From positions 1 through 53,533 of the forward strand of contig NZ_JAELTJ010000028.1 of assembly GCF_016428805.1 (NCBI RefSeq): 53,533 bases of DNA, in the 5' to 3' direction. A program made the position numbers and the translations under genes. The DNA comes from Achromobacter sp. ASV32. Lineage in GTDB: Bacteria; Pseudomonadota; Gammaproteobacteria; Burkholderiales; Burkholderiaceae_B. Within the stretch, counting starts at the first letter, position 1; each line of letters opens with the position of its first letter. Of the stretch, positions 8,008 through 18,481 are shown piece after piece. The notes under the pieces are model-generated. The model saw nothing but the letters and a program-made list of their open reading frames with translations. It was not told the origin of the DNA and searched no databases.

Positions 8008-8890
8008 AGCCCAAATCGCGCAGCGCACTCTCGCGGTCGGACCAGCCCTTGCGCACCTTGATGTAGATTTCCAGGTGTACAGGCTTGTCCAACAGCTTGG
8101 CGATGTCCTGCCGCGCTTCGGAAGCGATGCGCTTCATGTGCATGCCGCCGGTGCCCAGCAGGATGGGCTTGTGGCTGTCGCGCTCCACGACGACGCAGGC
8201 CGCGATGCGCGCGCCCTTGTCGTTTTCTTCCCATTGCTCGATCACGACCGTACAGCCATAGGGCAGTTCGTCGCCCACCAGGCGGAAGATCTTCTCGCGC
8301 ACCAGCTCGGCCGCGATGAAGCGCATCGGGCGATCGGTCAGGGTGTCTTCCTCGAACATCGCCTCGCCTTCCGGCAAGCGCGTCGCGATCTCTTGCAGCA
8401 GCTGGTCCAGTTGCTGGTTCTTGGTGGCGCTGACCGGCACCACGGCGCCGAACGGATGCAACGCCATGATCTTGGAGACGAAGGCGAACAGCTCGTCCCG
8501 GTTCTTCAGCGCGTCGATCTTGCTGACGACCAGGATGGTGCGCTCGGGCGAGGGCAACAGCGGCAGCAGCTTGGCGTCGCCTTCGGACCACTTGCCGGCC
8601 TCGACCACGTGCACCACCACGTCGACATCGGCCAGGGCCTGGGTCACGACGCGGTTCATCATGCGGTTCATGGCGCCGCCATGGCGCGTCTGGAAACCGG
8701 GCGTATCAACGAACACGAACTGCTCATGGTCGCGCGTCAGCACGCCATGGATGCGGTGGCGCGTCGTCTGCGCCTTGCGCGACACGATGGAAATCTTGGA
8801 GCCGATCAGGGCATTCGTCAGCGTGGACTTGCCCACATTGGGGCGGCCGACGATGGCCACGAAGCCGGTACGAAAAGGGGTATCGCTCAT
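8000..8890 (-). CDS. era: GTPase Era
   Basis: This 296-residue GTPase helps 16S rRNA and 30S subunit maturation. It shows G1 GRPNVGKST near residue 16, G3 DTPGF near 62, and G4 SKID near 124. The C-terminal KH domain begins near [18 protein letters not shown]. Its ATG overlaps the rnc stop as ATGA, and its own stop overlaps recO, so the three genes are tightly coupled. Confidence 0.98.
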   Translation of the reverse strand: MSDTPFRTGFVAIVGRPNVGKSTLTNALIGSKISIVSRKAQTTRHRIHGVLTRDHEQFVFVDTPGFQTRHGGAMNRMMNRVVTQALADVDVVVHVVEAGKWSEGDAKLLPLLPSPERTILVVSKIDALKNRDELFAFVSKIMALHPFGAVVPVSATKNQQLDQLLQEIATRLPEGEAMFEEDTLTDRPMRFIAAELVREKIFRLVGDELPYGCTVVIEQWEENDKGARIAACVVVERDSHKPILLGTGGMHMKRIASEARQDIAKLLDKPVHLEIYIKVRKGWSDRESALRDLGYE

Positions 8891-9648
8891 TTAGTCTCTT
8901 GGGACACTGCCACGGGCAGCGACAATTGCGCGGTTTTGCGCGCCTTGCCCGACTTGCGGGCAGCTTTGGCCGCCGGGCTGACGGCCTGCGCGGCTTCGAG
9001 CGCCAGCTTGGCCGCCGATTGCTCGGCGGCGCGGCGGCTGGCGCCAGGAGCCGTCACTTTGATCTCGAGCGCCGGAATGGCGCACTCGACCTCGAATTGC
9101 TGGCTATGGGCCGCGCCATGCGTGGCCACGACCGTATACACGGGCAGGGCCAGCTTGCGGCCCTGCAAAAATTCCTGCAGCAAGGTCTTGGCATCCTTGC
9201 CCAGGGTCTTGGGATCGACCGAGGCCAGCACCGGCTGGTACTGGCGCACGATCACGCGACGGGCGGCATCGAACCCGGCATCCAGGAACACGGCGCCGAA
9301 CAGGGCTTCGACCGTGTCGGCCAGGATCGACGGACGGCGGAAACCGCCGCTCTTGAGCTCGCCTTCGCCCAGGCGCAGGTATTGGGACAACTCCAGGCGC
9401 TGGGCAATGTCGGCCAGCGACGCCTGCTTGACCAGGTTGGCCCGCAGGCGCGACAGATCGCCCTCGTCGATTTTCGAATAACGCTCGAACAGCATCGCCG
9501 CGACGACGAAGTTCAGCACGGAATCCCCAAGGAATTCCAGCCGCTCGTTGTGGCGCGCACCATGGCTGCGATGCGTCAGTGCCTGTTCAAGCAATGCTGG
9601 ATCACCGAAGTGGTGATCCAGCCGGTTTTCTAGCGTGGCTAGCGACAT
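8887..9648 (-). CDS. rnc: Ribonuclease III
   Basis: This 253-residue double-strand-specific endoribonuclease processes rRNA precursors and some mRNAs. The signature [12 protein letters not shown] lies near residues 34-45, with further acidic metal ligands in the nuclease domain ([15 protein letters not shown]). A double-stranded RNA-binding domain spans about 155-225. An Ala/Lys-rich tail of about 30 residues follows. It starts 2 nt after lepB ends and overlaps era by 4 nt. Confidence 0.98.
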   Translation of the reverse strand: MSLATLENRLDHHFGDPALLEQALTHRSHGARHNERLEFLGDSVLNFVVAAMLFERYSKIDEGDLSRLRANLVKQASLADIAQRLELSQYLRLGEGELKSGGFRRPSILADTVEALFGAVFLDAGFDAARRVIVRQYQPVLASVDPKTLGKDAKTLLQEFLQGRKLALPVYTVVATHGAAHSQQFEVECAIPALEIKVTAPGASRRAAEQSAAKLALEAAQAVSPAAKAARKSGKARKTAQLSLPVAVSQETK

Positions 9649-9650
9649 AA

Positions 9651-10535
9651 TCAGTTGAACCGGCCGATCCGGCTGAGATCGCTGAAATTCATCCAGATGA
9701 AAAACGCCTTCCCGACGATATTGGATTCAGGTACGAACCCCCAGTATCGGCTGTCGGCGCTGTTATCCCGATTATCGCCCATGGCGAAGTAATGCCCCTC
9801 GGGTACTTTGCAGCGTACCCCATCGCGGGAATATTGGCAGTTCCCGAGGGACGGAAATTGGTACTGCGGCCGATATTCTTGCGGCCGGCTCTCATCAAGC
9901 AGGATTTGGTGGCTAACTTCGCCCAATTTCTCTTTATATTGTGCGATATACGAGACACGGTCGGGTTCGAAGTAGTCGCCGTCGCGCACATGCGTCACCA
10001 ATTCGCCGTTCACGTACAGTTTTTTGTCGATGTAGGCCACTTCGTCGCCAGGCAGGCCGACCACGCGCTTGATGTAATCGACATCGGGATCCACCGGATA
10101 GCGGAACACGAACACGTCGCCGCGCTGCGGCTTGCCGATATCGACCACTTTCTTGTCGATGACGGGCAAGCGCAGGCCGTAGCTGAACTTGTTCACCAGG
10201 ATCAGGTCGCCCGATTGCAGCGTGGGCAGCATCGAACCGGACGGAATGCGGAACGGCTCGACCACGAACGAACGCAGCACGAACACGAACAGGATCACCG
10301 GAAAGAAACTGACCGCGTATTCAATCCACCACGGCACGCGACGGGCCTTGTCGCCGGCTTCGCGCCGCAGGCGCTCGGCCTCTTGCGCATCGCCAACCAG
10401 GGCCGCATCGTATTGCGCCATCGCCGCCTGGGCCCGACGCTCGCGGCCGCGCCGCAATACGGCCAGATCGAGCCCCCAGATGATGCCGGTCACGACCAGC
10501 AAAACAAACAGGATCAGGGCAAAGTTCCAACTCAT
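9651..10535 (-). CDS. lepB: Signal peptidase I
   Basis: This 294-residue inner membrane peptidase cleaves Sec and Tat signal peptides. Membrane segments lie near 4-25 and 74-93. The catalytic serine is S101 in [10 protein letters not shown] and the general base is K156 in [12 protein letters not shown], with the same 55-residue spacing as the E. coli enzyme. The conserved [11 protein letters not shown] box is near the C-terminus. It follows lepA by 22 bp and precedes rnc by 2 bp. Confidence 0.98.
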   Translation of the reverse strand: MSWNFALILFVLLVVTGIIWGLDLAVLRRGRERRAQAAMAQYDAALVGDAQEAERLRREAGDKARRVPWWIEYAVSFFPVILFVFVLRSFVVEPFRIPSGSMLPTLQSGDLILVNKFSYGLRLPVIDKKVVDIGKPQRGDVFVFRYPVDPDVDYIKRVVGLPGDEVAYIDKKLYVNGELVTHVRDGDYFEPDRVSYIAQYKEKLGEVSHQILLDESRPQEYRPQYQFPSLGNCQYSRDGVRCKVPEGHYFAMGDNRDNSADSRYWGFVPESNIVGKAFFIWMNFSDLSRIGRFN

Positions 10536-10557
10536 CAGCTAACCGCCTTCTTGGGTT

Positions 10558-12351
10558 CTATTTGTCGTCCACTTGCAGGATGGCCAGGAATGCTTCCTGG
10601 GGGATTTCCACCGTGCCGACCTGTTTCATGCGCTTCTTGCCGGCCTTCTGCTTTTCCAGCAGCTTCTTCTTGCGCGAGATGTCGCCGCCATAACACTTGG
10701 CCAGCACGTTCTTGCGCAGCGCCTTGACGTTTTCGCGAGCAATGATTTCGGCGCCGATGGCGGCCTGGATAACGACATCGAACATCTGGCGCGGAATCAG
10801 TCCGCGCATGCGGGTCACGACGTCGCGAGCGCGATGGCGGGCATTGCTGCGGTGAACGATGACGGCCAACGCGTCGACCCGGTCGTTGTTGATCAGCAGA
10901 TCCACGCGCACCACGTCGGCCGAGCGGTATTCCAGGAACTCGTAGTCCATCGACGCATAGCCGCGCGACACCGACTTGAGCTTGTCGAAGAAGTCCAGCA
11001 CGATTTCGGCCAGCGGGATTTCGTACACCAGATGCACCTGGCGCCCGTGGTAGCTCATGTTGACCTGCACGCCGCGCTTGTTGTTGCACAGGGTCATGAC
11101 CGGGCCGACGTAGTCTTGCGGCATGAACAGCGTGACCTTCACGATCGGCTCGCGGATATCGGCGATCTTGCCCACTTCCGGCATGCGCGACGGGCTTTCC
11201 ACGGTGATCACCGAGCCGTCGCGCTGCTCCACTTCGTACACCACCGACGGCGCGGTGGTGATGATGTCCATGTCGAACTCGCGCTCCAGGCGCTCCTGCA
11301 CGATTTCCATGTGCAAAAGACCCAGGAAGCCGCAGCGAAAGCCGAAGCCCAGCGCCTGCGACACTTCGGGTTCGAACATCAGCGCGGCGTCGTTCAGCTT
11401 GAGTTTTTCGAGCGAATCACGCAGTTGGTCGTATTCGGAGCTTTCGACCGGATACAGGCCGGCAAACACCTGCGGCTTGACTTCCTTGAAGCCTGGCAGC
11501 GGCGCGGCGGCCGGCTTGTTGGCCAGCGTGACCGTGTCGCCGACCTTGGCGTCTTCGAGCTGCTTGATGCCGGCGATGATGAAGCCCACCTCGCCCGCCG
11601 ACAGGTGCGGGCGCTGCTGCGACTTCGGCGTGAACACGCCGGTCTGCTCGCACAGGTGAGTGGCCCCCGAGGCCATCAGCAGGATCTTGTCCTTGGGCTT
11701 GAGCACGCCGTTGACGATGCGCACCAGCATCACCACGCCCACGTAGTTGTCGAACCACGAGTCGATGATCAGCGCTTGCAGCGGCGCGTCCGGGTCACCC
11801 TTGGGCTGCGGCACGCGCGCCACGATGGATTCCAGGATCTCGTCGATACCCATGCCGGTCTTGGCGCTGGCCAGCACGGCCTGCGAGGCGTCGATGCCGA
11901 TCACGTCCTCGACCTCCTGGCGCGCCCCTTCCGGGTCGGCCTGCGGCAGGTCCATCTTGTTCAGCACCGGCAGCACTTCCACGCCCAGTTCGATGGCGGT
12001 GTAGCAGTTGGCCACGGTTTGGGCTTCCACGCCCTGCGAGGCGTCCACTACCAGCAGCGCGCCTTCGCAGGCCGACAGCGAACGGCTGACTTCGTACGAG
12101 AAGTCGACGTGCCCCGGTGTGTCGATCAGGTTCAGGTTGTAGATCTTGCCGTCCTGCGCCTTGTAGTGCAGGGCTGCCGTCTGGGCCTTGATGGTGATGC
12201 CGCGCTCGCGCTCGATCTCCATGGAGTCGAGCACCTGCGCCGACATTTCGCGATCCGCCAACCCGCCGCAGCGTTGGATCAGGCGATCGGCCAGGGTCGA
12301 TTTGCCGTGATCGATGTGGGCAATGATGGAGAAGTTGCGAATATGCTGCAT
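10558..12351 (-). CDS. lepA: Elongation factor 4 (LepA)
   Basis: This 597-residue translational GTPase remodels stalled or mis-translocated ribosomes. Its P-loop AHIDHGKST is near residue 12, followed by the switch ERGITIKAQ and NKMD near 130. The LepA-specific C-terminal domain ends at [15 protein letters not shown] and beyond. The ATG at 12351 gives the family-standard N-terminus [10 protein letters not shown]; longer in-frame starts up to 12486 run into the mucD terminator zone. No good Shine-Dalgarno lies before this ATG, but TTTTAAATT does, so a very short leader is possible. Confidence 0.98.
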   Translation of the reverse strand: MQHIRNFSIIAHIDHGKSTLADRLIQRCGGLADREMSAQVLDSMEIERERGITIKAQTAALHYKAQDGKIYNLNLIDTPGHVDFSYEVSRSLSACEGALLVVDASQGVEAQTVANCYTAIELGVEVLPVLNKMDLPQADPEGARQEVEDVIGIDASQAVLASAKTGMGIDEILESIVARVPQPKGDPDAPLQALIIDSWFDNYVGVVMLVRIVNGVLKPKDKILLMASGATHLCEQTGVFTPKSQQRPHLSAGEVGFIIAGIKQLEDAKVGDTVTLANKPAAAPLPGFKEVKPQVFAGLYPVESSEYDQLRDSLEKLKLNDAALMFEPEVSQALGFGFRCGFLGLLHMEIVQERLEREFDMDIITTAPSVVYEVEQRDGSVITVESPSRMPEVGKIADIREPIVKVTLFMPQDYVGPVMTLCNNKRGVQVNMSYHGRQVHLVYEIPLAEIVLDFFDKLKSVSRGYASMDYEFLEYRSADVVRVDLLINNDRVDALAVIVHRSNARHRARDVVTRMRGLIPRQMFDVVIQAAIGAEIIARENVKALRKNVLAKCYGGDISRKKKLLEKQKAGKKRMKQVGTVEIPQEAFLAILQVDDK

Positions 12352-12497
12352 GCTTGAATTTAAAAGGGACGGAACACTCGGCAAACTGCCGGAAGACGCC
12401 GCCACCCAGGTAGGCACGGCTGACGGGGTGTTAGGCAAACGCCTCGGGTTGCTGACCCGGCCGCCCTGCCGGGCCGCGATTCCCACGGCGTTCCAGG

Positions 12498-12529
12498 CAA
12501 AAACGAGGGGGCGCCAGGCGCCCCCTCTT
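12498..12529 (-). terminator. Terminator after mucD
   Basis: An 11-bp near-perfect GC stem centred near 12516 is followed, reading the minus strand, by a GTTTTTG run. It lies about 35 bp past the mucD stop and separates the rpoE-rseA-mucB-mucD unit from lepA-lepB-rnc-era-recO. The interval 12352-12497 must then hold the lepA promoter. Confidence 0.85.
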
Positions 12530-12562
12530 GCGGCAACCAGCCATTTTAGCCGGTCTTGGGCC

Positions 12563-14068
12563 TTATTTGCTTGCGGGTACCGCTACCCACTGAGTCTGCT
12601 CGCCGCGGCGCACCAGCAAGCCTGCCGCGCGGCCCTTGTCCAGCTTGCCCACGAGCTCGGCGAATTGCTTGGCGCCAGTGACGTCGGTGTCGTTCAGGGC
12701 CAACACAATATCGCCTTCCTGCAGGCCGGCCTTGGCGGCCGCGCCTTCGGCAACCTTGACCTGCACGCCGCCCTTGATGCGCAGCTTTTTCTGCACGTCG
12801 GCAGGCACGTCCACCACGCCCAGGCCCAGCGCATTGGTGATTTCCGGCGCCGGCGTCGCGGCCTTCTTGCCCGCGGCGGCCTTCTCGGCGGGAATCTCGC
12901 CGACCTTGACCGACAGGGTCATTTTCTTGCCCTTGCGCCACACGTCCATGTCGGCGCGCGTACCCGGCTTGGTTTCGCCGACGATGCGCGGCAGATCGGA
13001 CCAGCGCTTGATCGGTTCCTTGTTGAACGACAGGATCACGTCGCCCGGCTGCACGCCCGCCTGTTCGGCCGGCCCGTCGACCTCGACGCTGCTGACCAGG
13101 GCGCCTTCGGCCTTGGGCAGGCCAATGGCTTCGGCCACGTCCTTGCCGACTTCGCCGATCTGCACGCCGACACGACCGCGCGTGACCTTGCCGGTTGCGC
13201 GCAGTTGGTCCACTACCCGCATCGCTTCATCGATCGGGATGGCCAGCGAAATGCCCATGAAACCACCGCTGCGCGAGATGATCTGGGAATTGATGCCCAC
13301 GACCTCGCCCGCCAGGTTGATCAGCGGACCGCCCGAATTGCCCGGGTTGACCGCCACGTCCGTCTGGATGAAAGGCAGGTATTCGCCGGTATCGCGGCCG
13401 ATGGCGCTGACGATGCCGGACGTCACCGTGGAATCCAGGCCGAACGGCGAACCGATGGCCAGGACCCATTGACCCTTCTTGAGTTTCTTGGGGTCACCGA
13501 TGACCAGGGGCGTCATGTCCTTGGCTTCGATCTTGATCAGCGCCACGTCGGTGCGCTCGTCGGTGCCGATCACCTTGGCCTTGAACTCGCGGCCATCGGT
13601 AAGGGTGACGAAGATGTCGGTTGCATCGCTGACCACGTGGTTGTTGGTCATGATGTAGCCGTCAGCGGAAATGAAGAAGCCCGACCCCACGCCGCGCGGC
13701 ACGGTACGCTCTTCCGGTTGCGGCTGCTGCGGCTGCGGACGTTGGCGCTGGCCGGGAGCCTGGCCCGGCGGCTGGAAGTCCGGACCGAAGAACCAGCGGA
13801 ACAGCTCGGCGGGGTCATTGCCCCCCGGGCCCACGCCACGGATCGGCACGGTCGCGGTGGTACGGATGTTCACCACCGCCGGATCGGCCTTCTCGATGAT
13901 GCTGGTGAAGTCAGGCAACGCCACCGTCGGGGTGGGCGTATCGGTCGCGGCGGCCGCAGGCGTCTGCGCCTGGGACACCGGCGCCAGGGCGGCCGACATC
14001 AAGAGCCCCGCCGTCGCGGCCGCCAGAAAGCGCCGCAGACCAGGGTTCGACACCATCAATGCTTTCAT
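12563..14068 (-). CDS. mucD: DegQ/DegP-type periplasmic serine protease MucD
   Basis: This 501-residue protease has a signal peptide ending near AQA35. Its trypsin-like catalytic triad is H144 (TNNHVV), D174 (RTDVALIKI) and S245 (GNSGGP). Two PDZ domains follow, at roughly 290-380 and 405-495. A proline/glutamine-rich insert (about 100-120) forms the LA loop. In the MucD/HtrA system it degrades misfolded envelope proteins and dampens sigma-E signalling. It is the last gene of the rpoE unit, 37 bp after mucB, and is followed by a terminator. Confidence 0.95.
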   Translation of the reverse strand: MKALMVSNPGLRRFLAAATAGLLMSAALAPVSQAQTPAAAATDTPTPTVALPDFTSIIEKADPAVVNIRTTATVPIRGVGPGGNDPAELFRWFFGPDFQPPGQAPGQRQRPQPQQPQPEERTVPRGVGSGFFISADGYIMTNNHVVSDATDIFVTLTDGREFKAKVIGTDERTDVALIKIEAKDMTPLVIGDPKKLKKGQWVLAIGSPFGLDSTVTSGIVSAIGRDTGEYLPFIQTDVAVNPGNSGGPLINLAGEVVGINSQIISRSGGFMGISLAIPIDEAMRVVDQLRATGKVTRGRVGVQIGEVGKDVAEAIGLPKAEGALVSSVEVDGPAEQAGVQPGDVILSFNKEPIKRWSDLPRIVGETKPGTRADMDVWRKGKKMTLSVKVGEIPAEKAAAGKKAATPAPEITNALGLGVVDVPADVQKKLRIKGGVQVKVAEGAAAKAGLQEGDIVLALNDTDVTGAKQFAELVGKLDKGRAAGLLVRRGEQTQWVAVPASK

Positions 14069-14105
14069 AGATTGCTCCGAATTTACTTCTTGCCGCAGAG
14101 ACCGC

Positions 14106-15182
14106 TCACTTGGAACCGGCCGCCGGAGCGTTCGCCACGGGTACGTATTCTGTCGCTTCCGCCAATTGTTCCAGCGTCGCCACGGGCACTTCGCCCACGG
14201 CGGTCAACCAGTAATCGGCAATGCGGGTGCCGTAGACGGTAATGGAACCGCGCTGCGCCGCGCCGGGCGGCGGATGATGGTCGCGCTTGCTGTCGTAGGG
14301 CTCGATGAACACCGAGATGGCCGCCAGGCCATCGGACAGCACCATCTGGTTCACCGTCGCGCCGCGCCCCATCGCGCGCGACACCTGCATGACCACGGCA
14401 AAGCCCTTGGGTGCCGGAATGCGCCAGCCCAGCGCGCCCAGGTCGACCGGCTTCATGGAGGGCTCCAGCACCTTCCAGTCGCGCGTGTTCCAACGCGATG
14501 TCAGCGATTGCGGATCGACGTCGGCCCCCAGGCGCAACGAGGTGAACGAGACCTGTTCGACCACGCCGCGGGCGGCGTTGAGGGTCTGCGCCTTCAGCAG
14601 CAGATTGGTTTCGACGTCTGCGCACAGGCGATAGCCATAGCGCAACTTGTCCAGCGGTTCGATAGTGATCAGGCGGCATTCCCGCCCGGCCACCCGGTGC
14701 AGGGCCGATTCGGCGCGAATCTTGTAGTGGTCGGTCAGGTTGGCCGGATTGCCCAACAGAAGACCGGGGAAGCGATCACCGCGGCGGCGCTCGAGCAGGA
14801 CCGTCTTGCGCTCGGGGATCAGGCACTGGACGTCTTCGTTGTGGCGCAGGTATTCGCGTGGCTGACCGTCCAGGATCTCGAGCCTTTCACGTTCGCCGGT
14901 GCCGTCCAGGACGTGCACCAGGCGCGAGGACTGGATCATTTCGCCCTGCTGATACATGAACACGCCCGCGTAGTCCTGCTTGCGCGCCGCCTGCTGGATG
15001 CGCGACAGCAGCTGGACCACGTCGTCGCCCTGCGGAGCCGGCGCGGAATCAGCGGCACGCGCGGGTTCGTACGCGGCCAGGAAAGCGGTCAGGAGCGTAG
15101 CGGCAAACCAGCCGGCGCGGTGGGCTTGCCAGGAGGCGGCCCGTCCCAGTGCCGGCCAGCGGGTCGGAAGCACCAAGGCCAT
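14106..15182 (-). CDS. mucB: Sigma-E regulatory protein MucB/RseB
   Basis: This 358-residue periplasmic protein has a signal sequence within the first 44 residues and a mature start near ADSAPAPQ. Two MucB/RseB domains follow: the lipid-sensing N-terminal domain (about 50-220) with QDYAGVFMYQQGE, and the C-terminal domain ending near the TRIADYWLTAVGEVP motif. RseB binds the anti-sigma factor and shields it from cleavage until lipopolysaccharide or misfolded proteins displace it. Its ATG shares one base with the rseA stop (TGATG). Confidence 0.94.
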   Translation of the reverse strand: MALVLPTRWPALGRAASWQAHRAGWFAATLLTAFLAAYEPARAADSAPAPQGDDVVQLLSRIQQAARKQDYAGVFMYQQGEMIQSSRLVHVLDGTGERERLEILDGQPREYLRHNEDVQCLIPERKTVLLERRRGDRFPGLLLGNPANLTDHYKIRAESALHRVAGRECRLITIEPLDKLRYGYRLCADVETNLLLKAQTLNAARGVVEQVSFTSLRLGADVDPQSLTSRWNTRDWKVLEPSMKPVDLGALGWRIPAPKGFAVVMQVSRAMGRGATVNQMVLSDGLAAISVFIEPYDSKRDHHPPPGAAQRGSITVYGTRIADYWLTAVGEVPVATLEQLAEATEYVPVANAPAAGSK

Positions 15183-15688
15183 CAGCGTCCCGCTCCGACA
15201 TCGAACGACACCTGACGCACTGCGCTGGGGCCAGCCATCTGGCGATGGGCCTCCAGGTAGTCGCTCAGGCCCGAAGTGTCGGTGCCGCTCAGGCTGGCGT
15301 CGGCCAGCACGCGTGTCTCGGTGCCGGACGATCCGCCCGCCAGGTACGGCTGGGCCACCCAGGCGACGGTCGCCACCGCGGCCGCCACGGCCAGACCGGA
15401 CAGGCCCATGCGCAACGGCGAGCGGCGCCGAGGCGCCGCCACGATCGGCAATTCGGCGTCGAGCGCGCGCGACAGGCGGGCGTGAAAGCCCGCGCTGGGC
15501 GTCAATGCCAGATCGGTATTGCGCAAGGCATCGCCGATGAGATGATAGGTATCCCAGGTCTGCCGCCCTTCTCGGGTCGACAGGCCTGGGAGAATATCGT
15601 CGGATTCTTCACCGTCAATCCAGGCGGAAACCGATTCCTCCCAGGAGATCTCGGAAGAAACGACGGACTTGGCTGCTGTTGTCTGCAT
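15182..15688 (-). CDS. rseA: Anti-sigma-E factor RseA/MucA
   Basis: This protein of 168 residues is a single-pass membrane anti-sigma factor. The N-terminal cytoplasmic sigma-binding part has EISWEESVSAWIDGE and WDTYHLIGDALR. The membrane helix lies near 97-116, after RRRSPLRMG, and a periplasmic tail follows. The ATG at 15688 is chosen because AAGGAG lies 8 nt upstream; a GTG at 15697 falls inside that ribosome site. Regulated proteolysis in the envelope should release the sigma factor. It lies between rpoE and mucB, as expected. Confidence 0.93.
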   Translation of the reverse strand: MQTTAAKSVVSSEISWEESVSAWIDGEESDDILPGLSTREGRQTWDTYHLIGDALRNTDLALTPSAGFHARLSRALDAELPIVAAPRRRSPLRMGLSGLAVAAAVATVAWVAQPYLAGGSSGTETRVLADASLSGTDTSGLSDYLEAHRQMAGPSAVRQVSFDVGAGR

Positions 15689-15700
15689 GACTGCCACTCC

Positions 15701-16300
15701 TTACCAGCGACGCTCGACATCGGTGCCAAGCAATGGACGCAACTTGGTTGCAATGGCTTCGCGCGCACGAAAAATGCGGGAGCGCACCGTACCAATGGGG
15801 CAGTCCATGCTCTGGGCAATGTCTTCGTAACTCATACCTTCGATTTCACGCAGGACGATTGCGGTACGCAATTCCTCGGGCAATTCCTCAATGGCCGCGT
15901 TCACCGTCTCGGCGATTTCGCGGCTGGCGACCATGGACTCCGGCGTGCTTATATCGGTTAGGTTGTCGGTTTCGTTAAAAGTTTCACCGTCTTCCGTTTC
16001 TATCGCATTGGGCGCACTCGGCCGCCGGCCCTGCGAGGCGAGCCAATTGCGGGCCGTATTGATGGCGATACGATACAACCAGGTATAGAACGCGCTTTCG
16101 CCCCGGAACTGGGGCAAGGCCCGGTAGGCCTTGATGAACGCTTCCTGGGCCACGTCCTCGATTTCGGACGGGTCCCGGATCATCCGGGCCAGCAGGCGAA
16201 GAATCTTGCGCTGGTACTTGAGCACCAGCAGATCAAAGGCCTTCTTGTCGCCCCGCTGGACGCGGGCGACAAGCTCAGCGTCGACTTCGCGCTCGCTCAT
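15701..16300 (-). CDS. rpoE: Extracytoplasmic-function sigma factor RpoE (SigE/AlgU type)
   Basis: This 199-residue sigma factor has region 2 with FDLLVLKYQRKILRLLARM and the core-binding EDVAQEAFIKAYRAL. Region 4 has EELRTAIVLREIEGMSYEDI, then a helix-turn-helix with CPIGTVRSRIFRARE. It directs the envelope stress response and is held by RseA. GGGAGG lies just before the ATG at 16300, which overlaps the stop of the upstream YgfX-like gene as ATGA. I found no convincing autoregulatory sigma-E promoter directly upstream, so transcription may come from fabF or acpP. Confidence 0.97.
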   Translation of the reverse strand: MSEREVDAELVARVQRGDKKAFDLLVLKYQRKILRLLARMIRDPSEIEDVAQEAFIKAYRALPQFRGESAFYTWLYRIAINTARNWLASQGRRPSAPNAIETEDGETFNETDNLTDISTPESMVASREIAETVNAAIEELPEELRTAIVLREIEGMSYEDIAQSMDCPIGTVRSRIFRAREAIATKLRPLLGTDVERRW

Positions 16301-16791
16301 GAGGCCTCCCGCAGGCGGACCGCCGGGGACGCACGCCGCGCCGCGCCAGCCAGCAGGCATAGACGCCGCCAGGATTGGGGTCGCAACGTCTGCTGCCAGA
16401 CGGTGAAAGTTACATTGTTGTTGTTAAAGGCCGTACTCCCGGAGGGCAAGGGCTGCAAGGTGAGCGCGAGCCAAGCCGGTCCGCGGTGCTGGTGGACCAG
16501 CACCGCGTCCTGCCAGCCGCCAGGCAGGCGCACCTGCCAGTGGCCAGCCCCGGACGCCGTGCGCAATGCCGATACCGGGGACAGGCTGCTACGGACCGAG
16601 TGTAACAGGCCCGCCGCCGCCAGCAGGGACGCCAGCACGGCGGCCGCCGTCCAGGCGGCGCCGTGCCAGGTCGCCGCGGTCACGGTGCTGGCCGCTGCCA
16701 CGGCAAGCGCCAAGCCCGGAAGCGCCGCGACGCCGCGCGGCCGCAAGACAGGCACGCGAAACGTCCAGCGCCCCTGGCCCGGGCCTTCCAA
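16297..16791 (-). CDS. Small membrane protein, YgfX-like
   Basis: This 164-residue protein has two adjacent hydrophobic segments near 17-62. A soluble part follows, with a tryptophan-rich pattern (GHWQVRLPGGWQDAVL, then FTVWQQTL and WRRLCLLA). The shape resembles the YgfX/CptA family of inner membrane proteins, but the match is only by pattern. The likely start is a TTG at 16791, 1 nt after the fabF stop; there is no early ATG. Its stop overlaps the rpoE start (ATGA), linking fatty acid synthesis genes to the stress sigma factor. Confidence 0.7.
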   Translation of the reverse strand: MEGPGQGRWTFRVPVLRPRGVAALPGLALAVAAASTVTAATWHGAAWTAAAVLASLLAAAGLLHSVRSSLSPVSALRTASGAGHWQVRLPGGWQDAVLVHQHRGPAWLALTLQPLPSGSTAFNNNNVTFTVWQQTLRPQSWRRLCLLAGAARRASPAVRLREAS

Positions 16792-16792
16792 A

Positions 16793-18022
16793 TCAGACCC
16801 GGCGAACGGCCATGGAGCCGTTGGTGCCGCCGAAACCGAACGAGTTGGACAGGCCCACGTCGATCTTCATCTGCCGCGCCTCGTTGGCGCAATAATCCAG
16901 ATCGCATTCCGGATCTTGATTGAAGATGTTGATGGTCGGGGGCGAGACCTGGTTGTAGACCGCCAGGGTCGTGAACACCGCCTCGATGCCGCCGGCCGCG
17001 CCCAACAGGTGGCCGGTCATGGACTTGGTCGAGTTCACCACCAGCTTCTTGGCATGGTCGCCGAAGGCCAGCTTCAGCGCGTCGGTCTCATTCTTGTCGC
17101 CCAGGGGCGTCGAGGTGCCGTGCGCGTTGACGTACTGGATGTCTTCGAGGTTCAAGCCGCCGTTGCGCAGCGCATTGATGATGCCGCGGCGCGGGCCGTC
17201 CTTGTCGGGGGCCGTGATGTGATGCGCGTCCGAGCTCATGCCGTAACCTGCGAACTCGCCATAGATGCGCGCGCCGCGCTTCTTGGCATGTTCGTATTCT
17301 TCCAGCACCAGCACGCCGGCGCCTTCGCCCAGCACGAAGCCGTCACGGTCGCGGTCCCAGGGACGCGATGCCGTCTGAGGATCATCGTTGCGGGTCGACA
17401 GCGCGCGCATAGCGGCGAAACCGCCGATGCCCAGCGGCGACACGGTCGATTCGGCGCCACCCGCCAGCATGACGTCGGCATCGCCGTACTCGATCAGGCG
17501 GGCGGCGTCGCCGATGCAATGCAGGCCCGTGGTGCAGGCCGACACGACGGCGTAGCTGGGGCCCTTCATGCCGTAGGCGATGGACAGGTGACCGGAGATC
17601 AGGTTGATCAGCGAACCGGGCACGAAGAACGGCGAAATCCGGCGCGGCCCCTTGGCCATGTACTCGACCTGGGTTTCCTCGATGCGCGGCAAACCGCCGA
17701 TGCCCGAGCCTACGATCACGCCGACGCGCTCGGCGTTGGCTTCGGTGACTTCCAGGCCGCTGTCGCGCCAGGCCTGCATCCCGGCAGCCAGGCCGTAATG
17801 GATGAAGGTATCCATCTGGCGGGCTTCTTTGGACGAGATATAGGCGCTGATGTCGAAGTCTTTGACTTCGCCGGCGATGTGCGTGGTGATGGCCGAGGGA
17901 TCGAAACGGCTGATGCGGCTGATGCCAGAACGTCCGTTGACGATATTGTCCCAAGCGGTGGTCAGGTCGTTGCCAACAGGCGAAACGATACCAAGGCCAG
18001 TGATGACGACTCGTCGCTTCAC
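16793..18022 (-). CDS. fabF: 3-oxoacyl-ACP synthase II
   Basis: This 409-residue condensing enzyme elongates malonyl-ACP with acyl-ACP. Catalytic residues are C163 (SACTTG), H301 (NAHGTSTPLGD) and H338 (SMTGHLLGAAGG). The start is a GTG at 18022 preceded by GAGGAG; the ATG farther upstream would add 21 unrelated residues. It follows acpP with a 189-bp gap that contains a strong hairpin, and it precedes the YgfX-like gene and rpoE with almost no gap. Confidence 0.97.
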   Translation of the reverse strand: MKRRVVITGLGIVSPVGNDLTTAWDNIVNGRSGISRISRFDPSAITTHIAGEVKDFDISAYISSKEARQMDTFIHYGLAAGMQAWRDSGLEVTEANAERVGVIVGSGIGGLPRIEETQVEYMAKGPRRISPFFVPGSLINLISGHLSIAYGMKGPSYAVVSACTTGLHCIGDAARLIEYGDADVMLAGGAESTVSPLGIGGFAAMRALSTRNDDPQTASRPWDRDRDGFVLGEGAGVLVLEEYEHAKKRGARIYGEFAGYGMSSDAHHITAPDKDGPRRGIINALRNGGLNLEDIQYVNAHGTSTPLGDKNETDALKLAFGDHAKKLVVNSTKSMTGHLLGAAGGIEAVFTTLAVYNQVSPPTINIFNQDPECDLDYCANEARQMKIDVGLSNSFGFGGTNGSMAVRRV

Positions 18023-18161
18023 GGATGACTCCTCAAACAGACAAAAGAAAGGCGGCTTTCGGGATGCACTGCACGTGCGGAACACGCAAAAGCGGGTCGG
18101 GCTTTAACCCCCGTCCCGCGCGTGAACCACACGGCAAATTCCTGAAACCGCCCCGGTTCCC

Positions 18162-18192
18162 GGTTGATCCCGAAACCGCGTTTCGGGCAACC
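18162..18192 (-). promoter_or_regulatory. Stem-loop between acpP and fabF
   Basis: On the minus strand, GGTTG-CCCGAAAC pairs with GTTTCGGG-(2-nt bulge)-CAACC around a GCG loop, about 13 bp in all. It starts about 20 nt after the acpP stop and has no T-run. It most likely protects the 3' end of the abundant acpP message or partly terminates transcription before fabF. Confidence 0.6.
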
Positions 18193-18211
18193 AGAAGGAT
18201 ATAGGCTGAGC

Positions 18212-18451
18212 TTACTGCTTACCGTTCGAATTGATGTAATCAATCGCTTGTTGCACGGTCGTGATCTTTTCGGCCTCTTCGTCGGGGATCTCGGTCTCGA
18301 ATTCGTCTTCGAGCGCCATGACCAGTTCGACCATGTCGAGCGAATCGGCACCGAGGTCGTCAAGGAAGGAGGATTCGTTCTTGATCTCGGCTTCGTTCAC
18401 GCCAAGTTGTTCAGCGACGATCTTCTTGACGCGCTGTTCGATGCTTTCCAT
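18212..18451 (-). CDS. acpP: Acyl carrier protein
   Basis: This 79-residue acidic protein carries growing acyl chains on a phosphopantetheine attached to S37 in [13 protein letters not shown]. The length and the residues around the serine are standard for AcpP. GGAGATCTGC precedes the ATG. It has its own likely promoter 31 bp upstream and sits between fabG and fabF in the usual fab order. Confidence 0.99.
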   Translation of the reverse strand: MESIEQRVKKIVAEQLGVNEAEIKNESSFLDDLGADSLDMVELVMALEDEFETEIPDEEAEKITTVQQAIDYINSNGKQ

Positions 18452-18481
18452 GCAGATCTCCAAATGGGAAAAATCCCGCGA

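Noticed and set aside
10522-10528. GGAACTT on the minus strand at the lepB start as a sigma-E -35 box
   Set aside because: It encodes the lepB residues WNF and has no suitable -10 element.
16380-16420. GTAACTT on the minus strand before rpoE as a possible sigma-E -35 box
   Set aside because: No TCTGA- or TCAAA-like -10 lies 15-17 bp downstream.
18231-18243. TTGATGTAATCAA, resembling an FNR box
   Set aside because: The spacer is 3 bp instead of 4, and it lies inside the coding end of acpP, where it encodes conserved residues.
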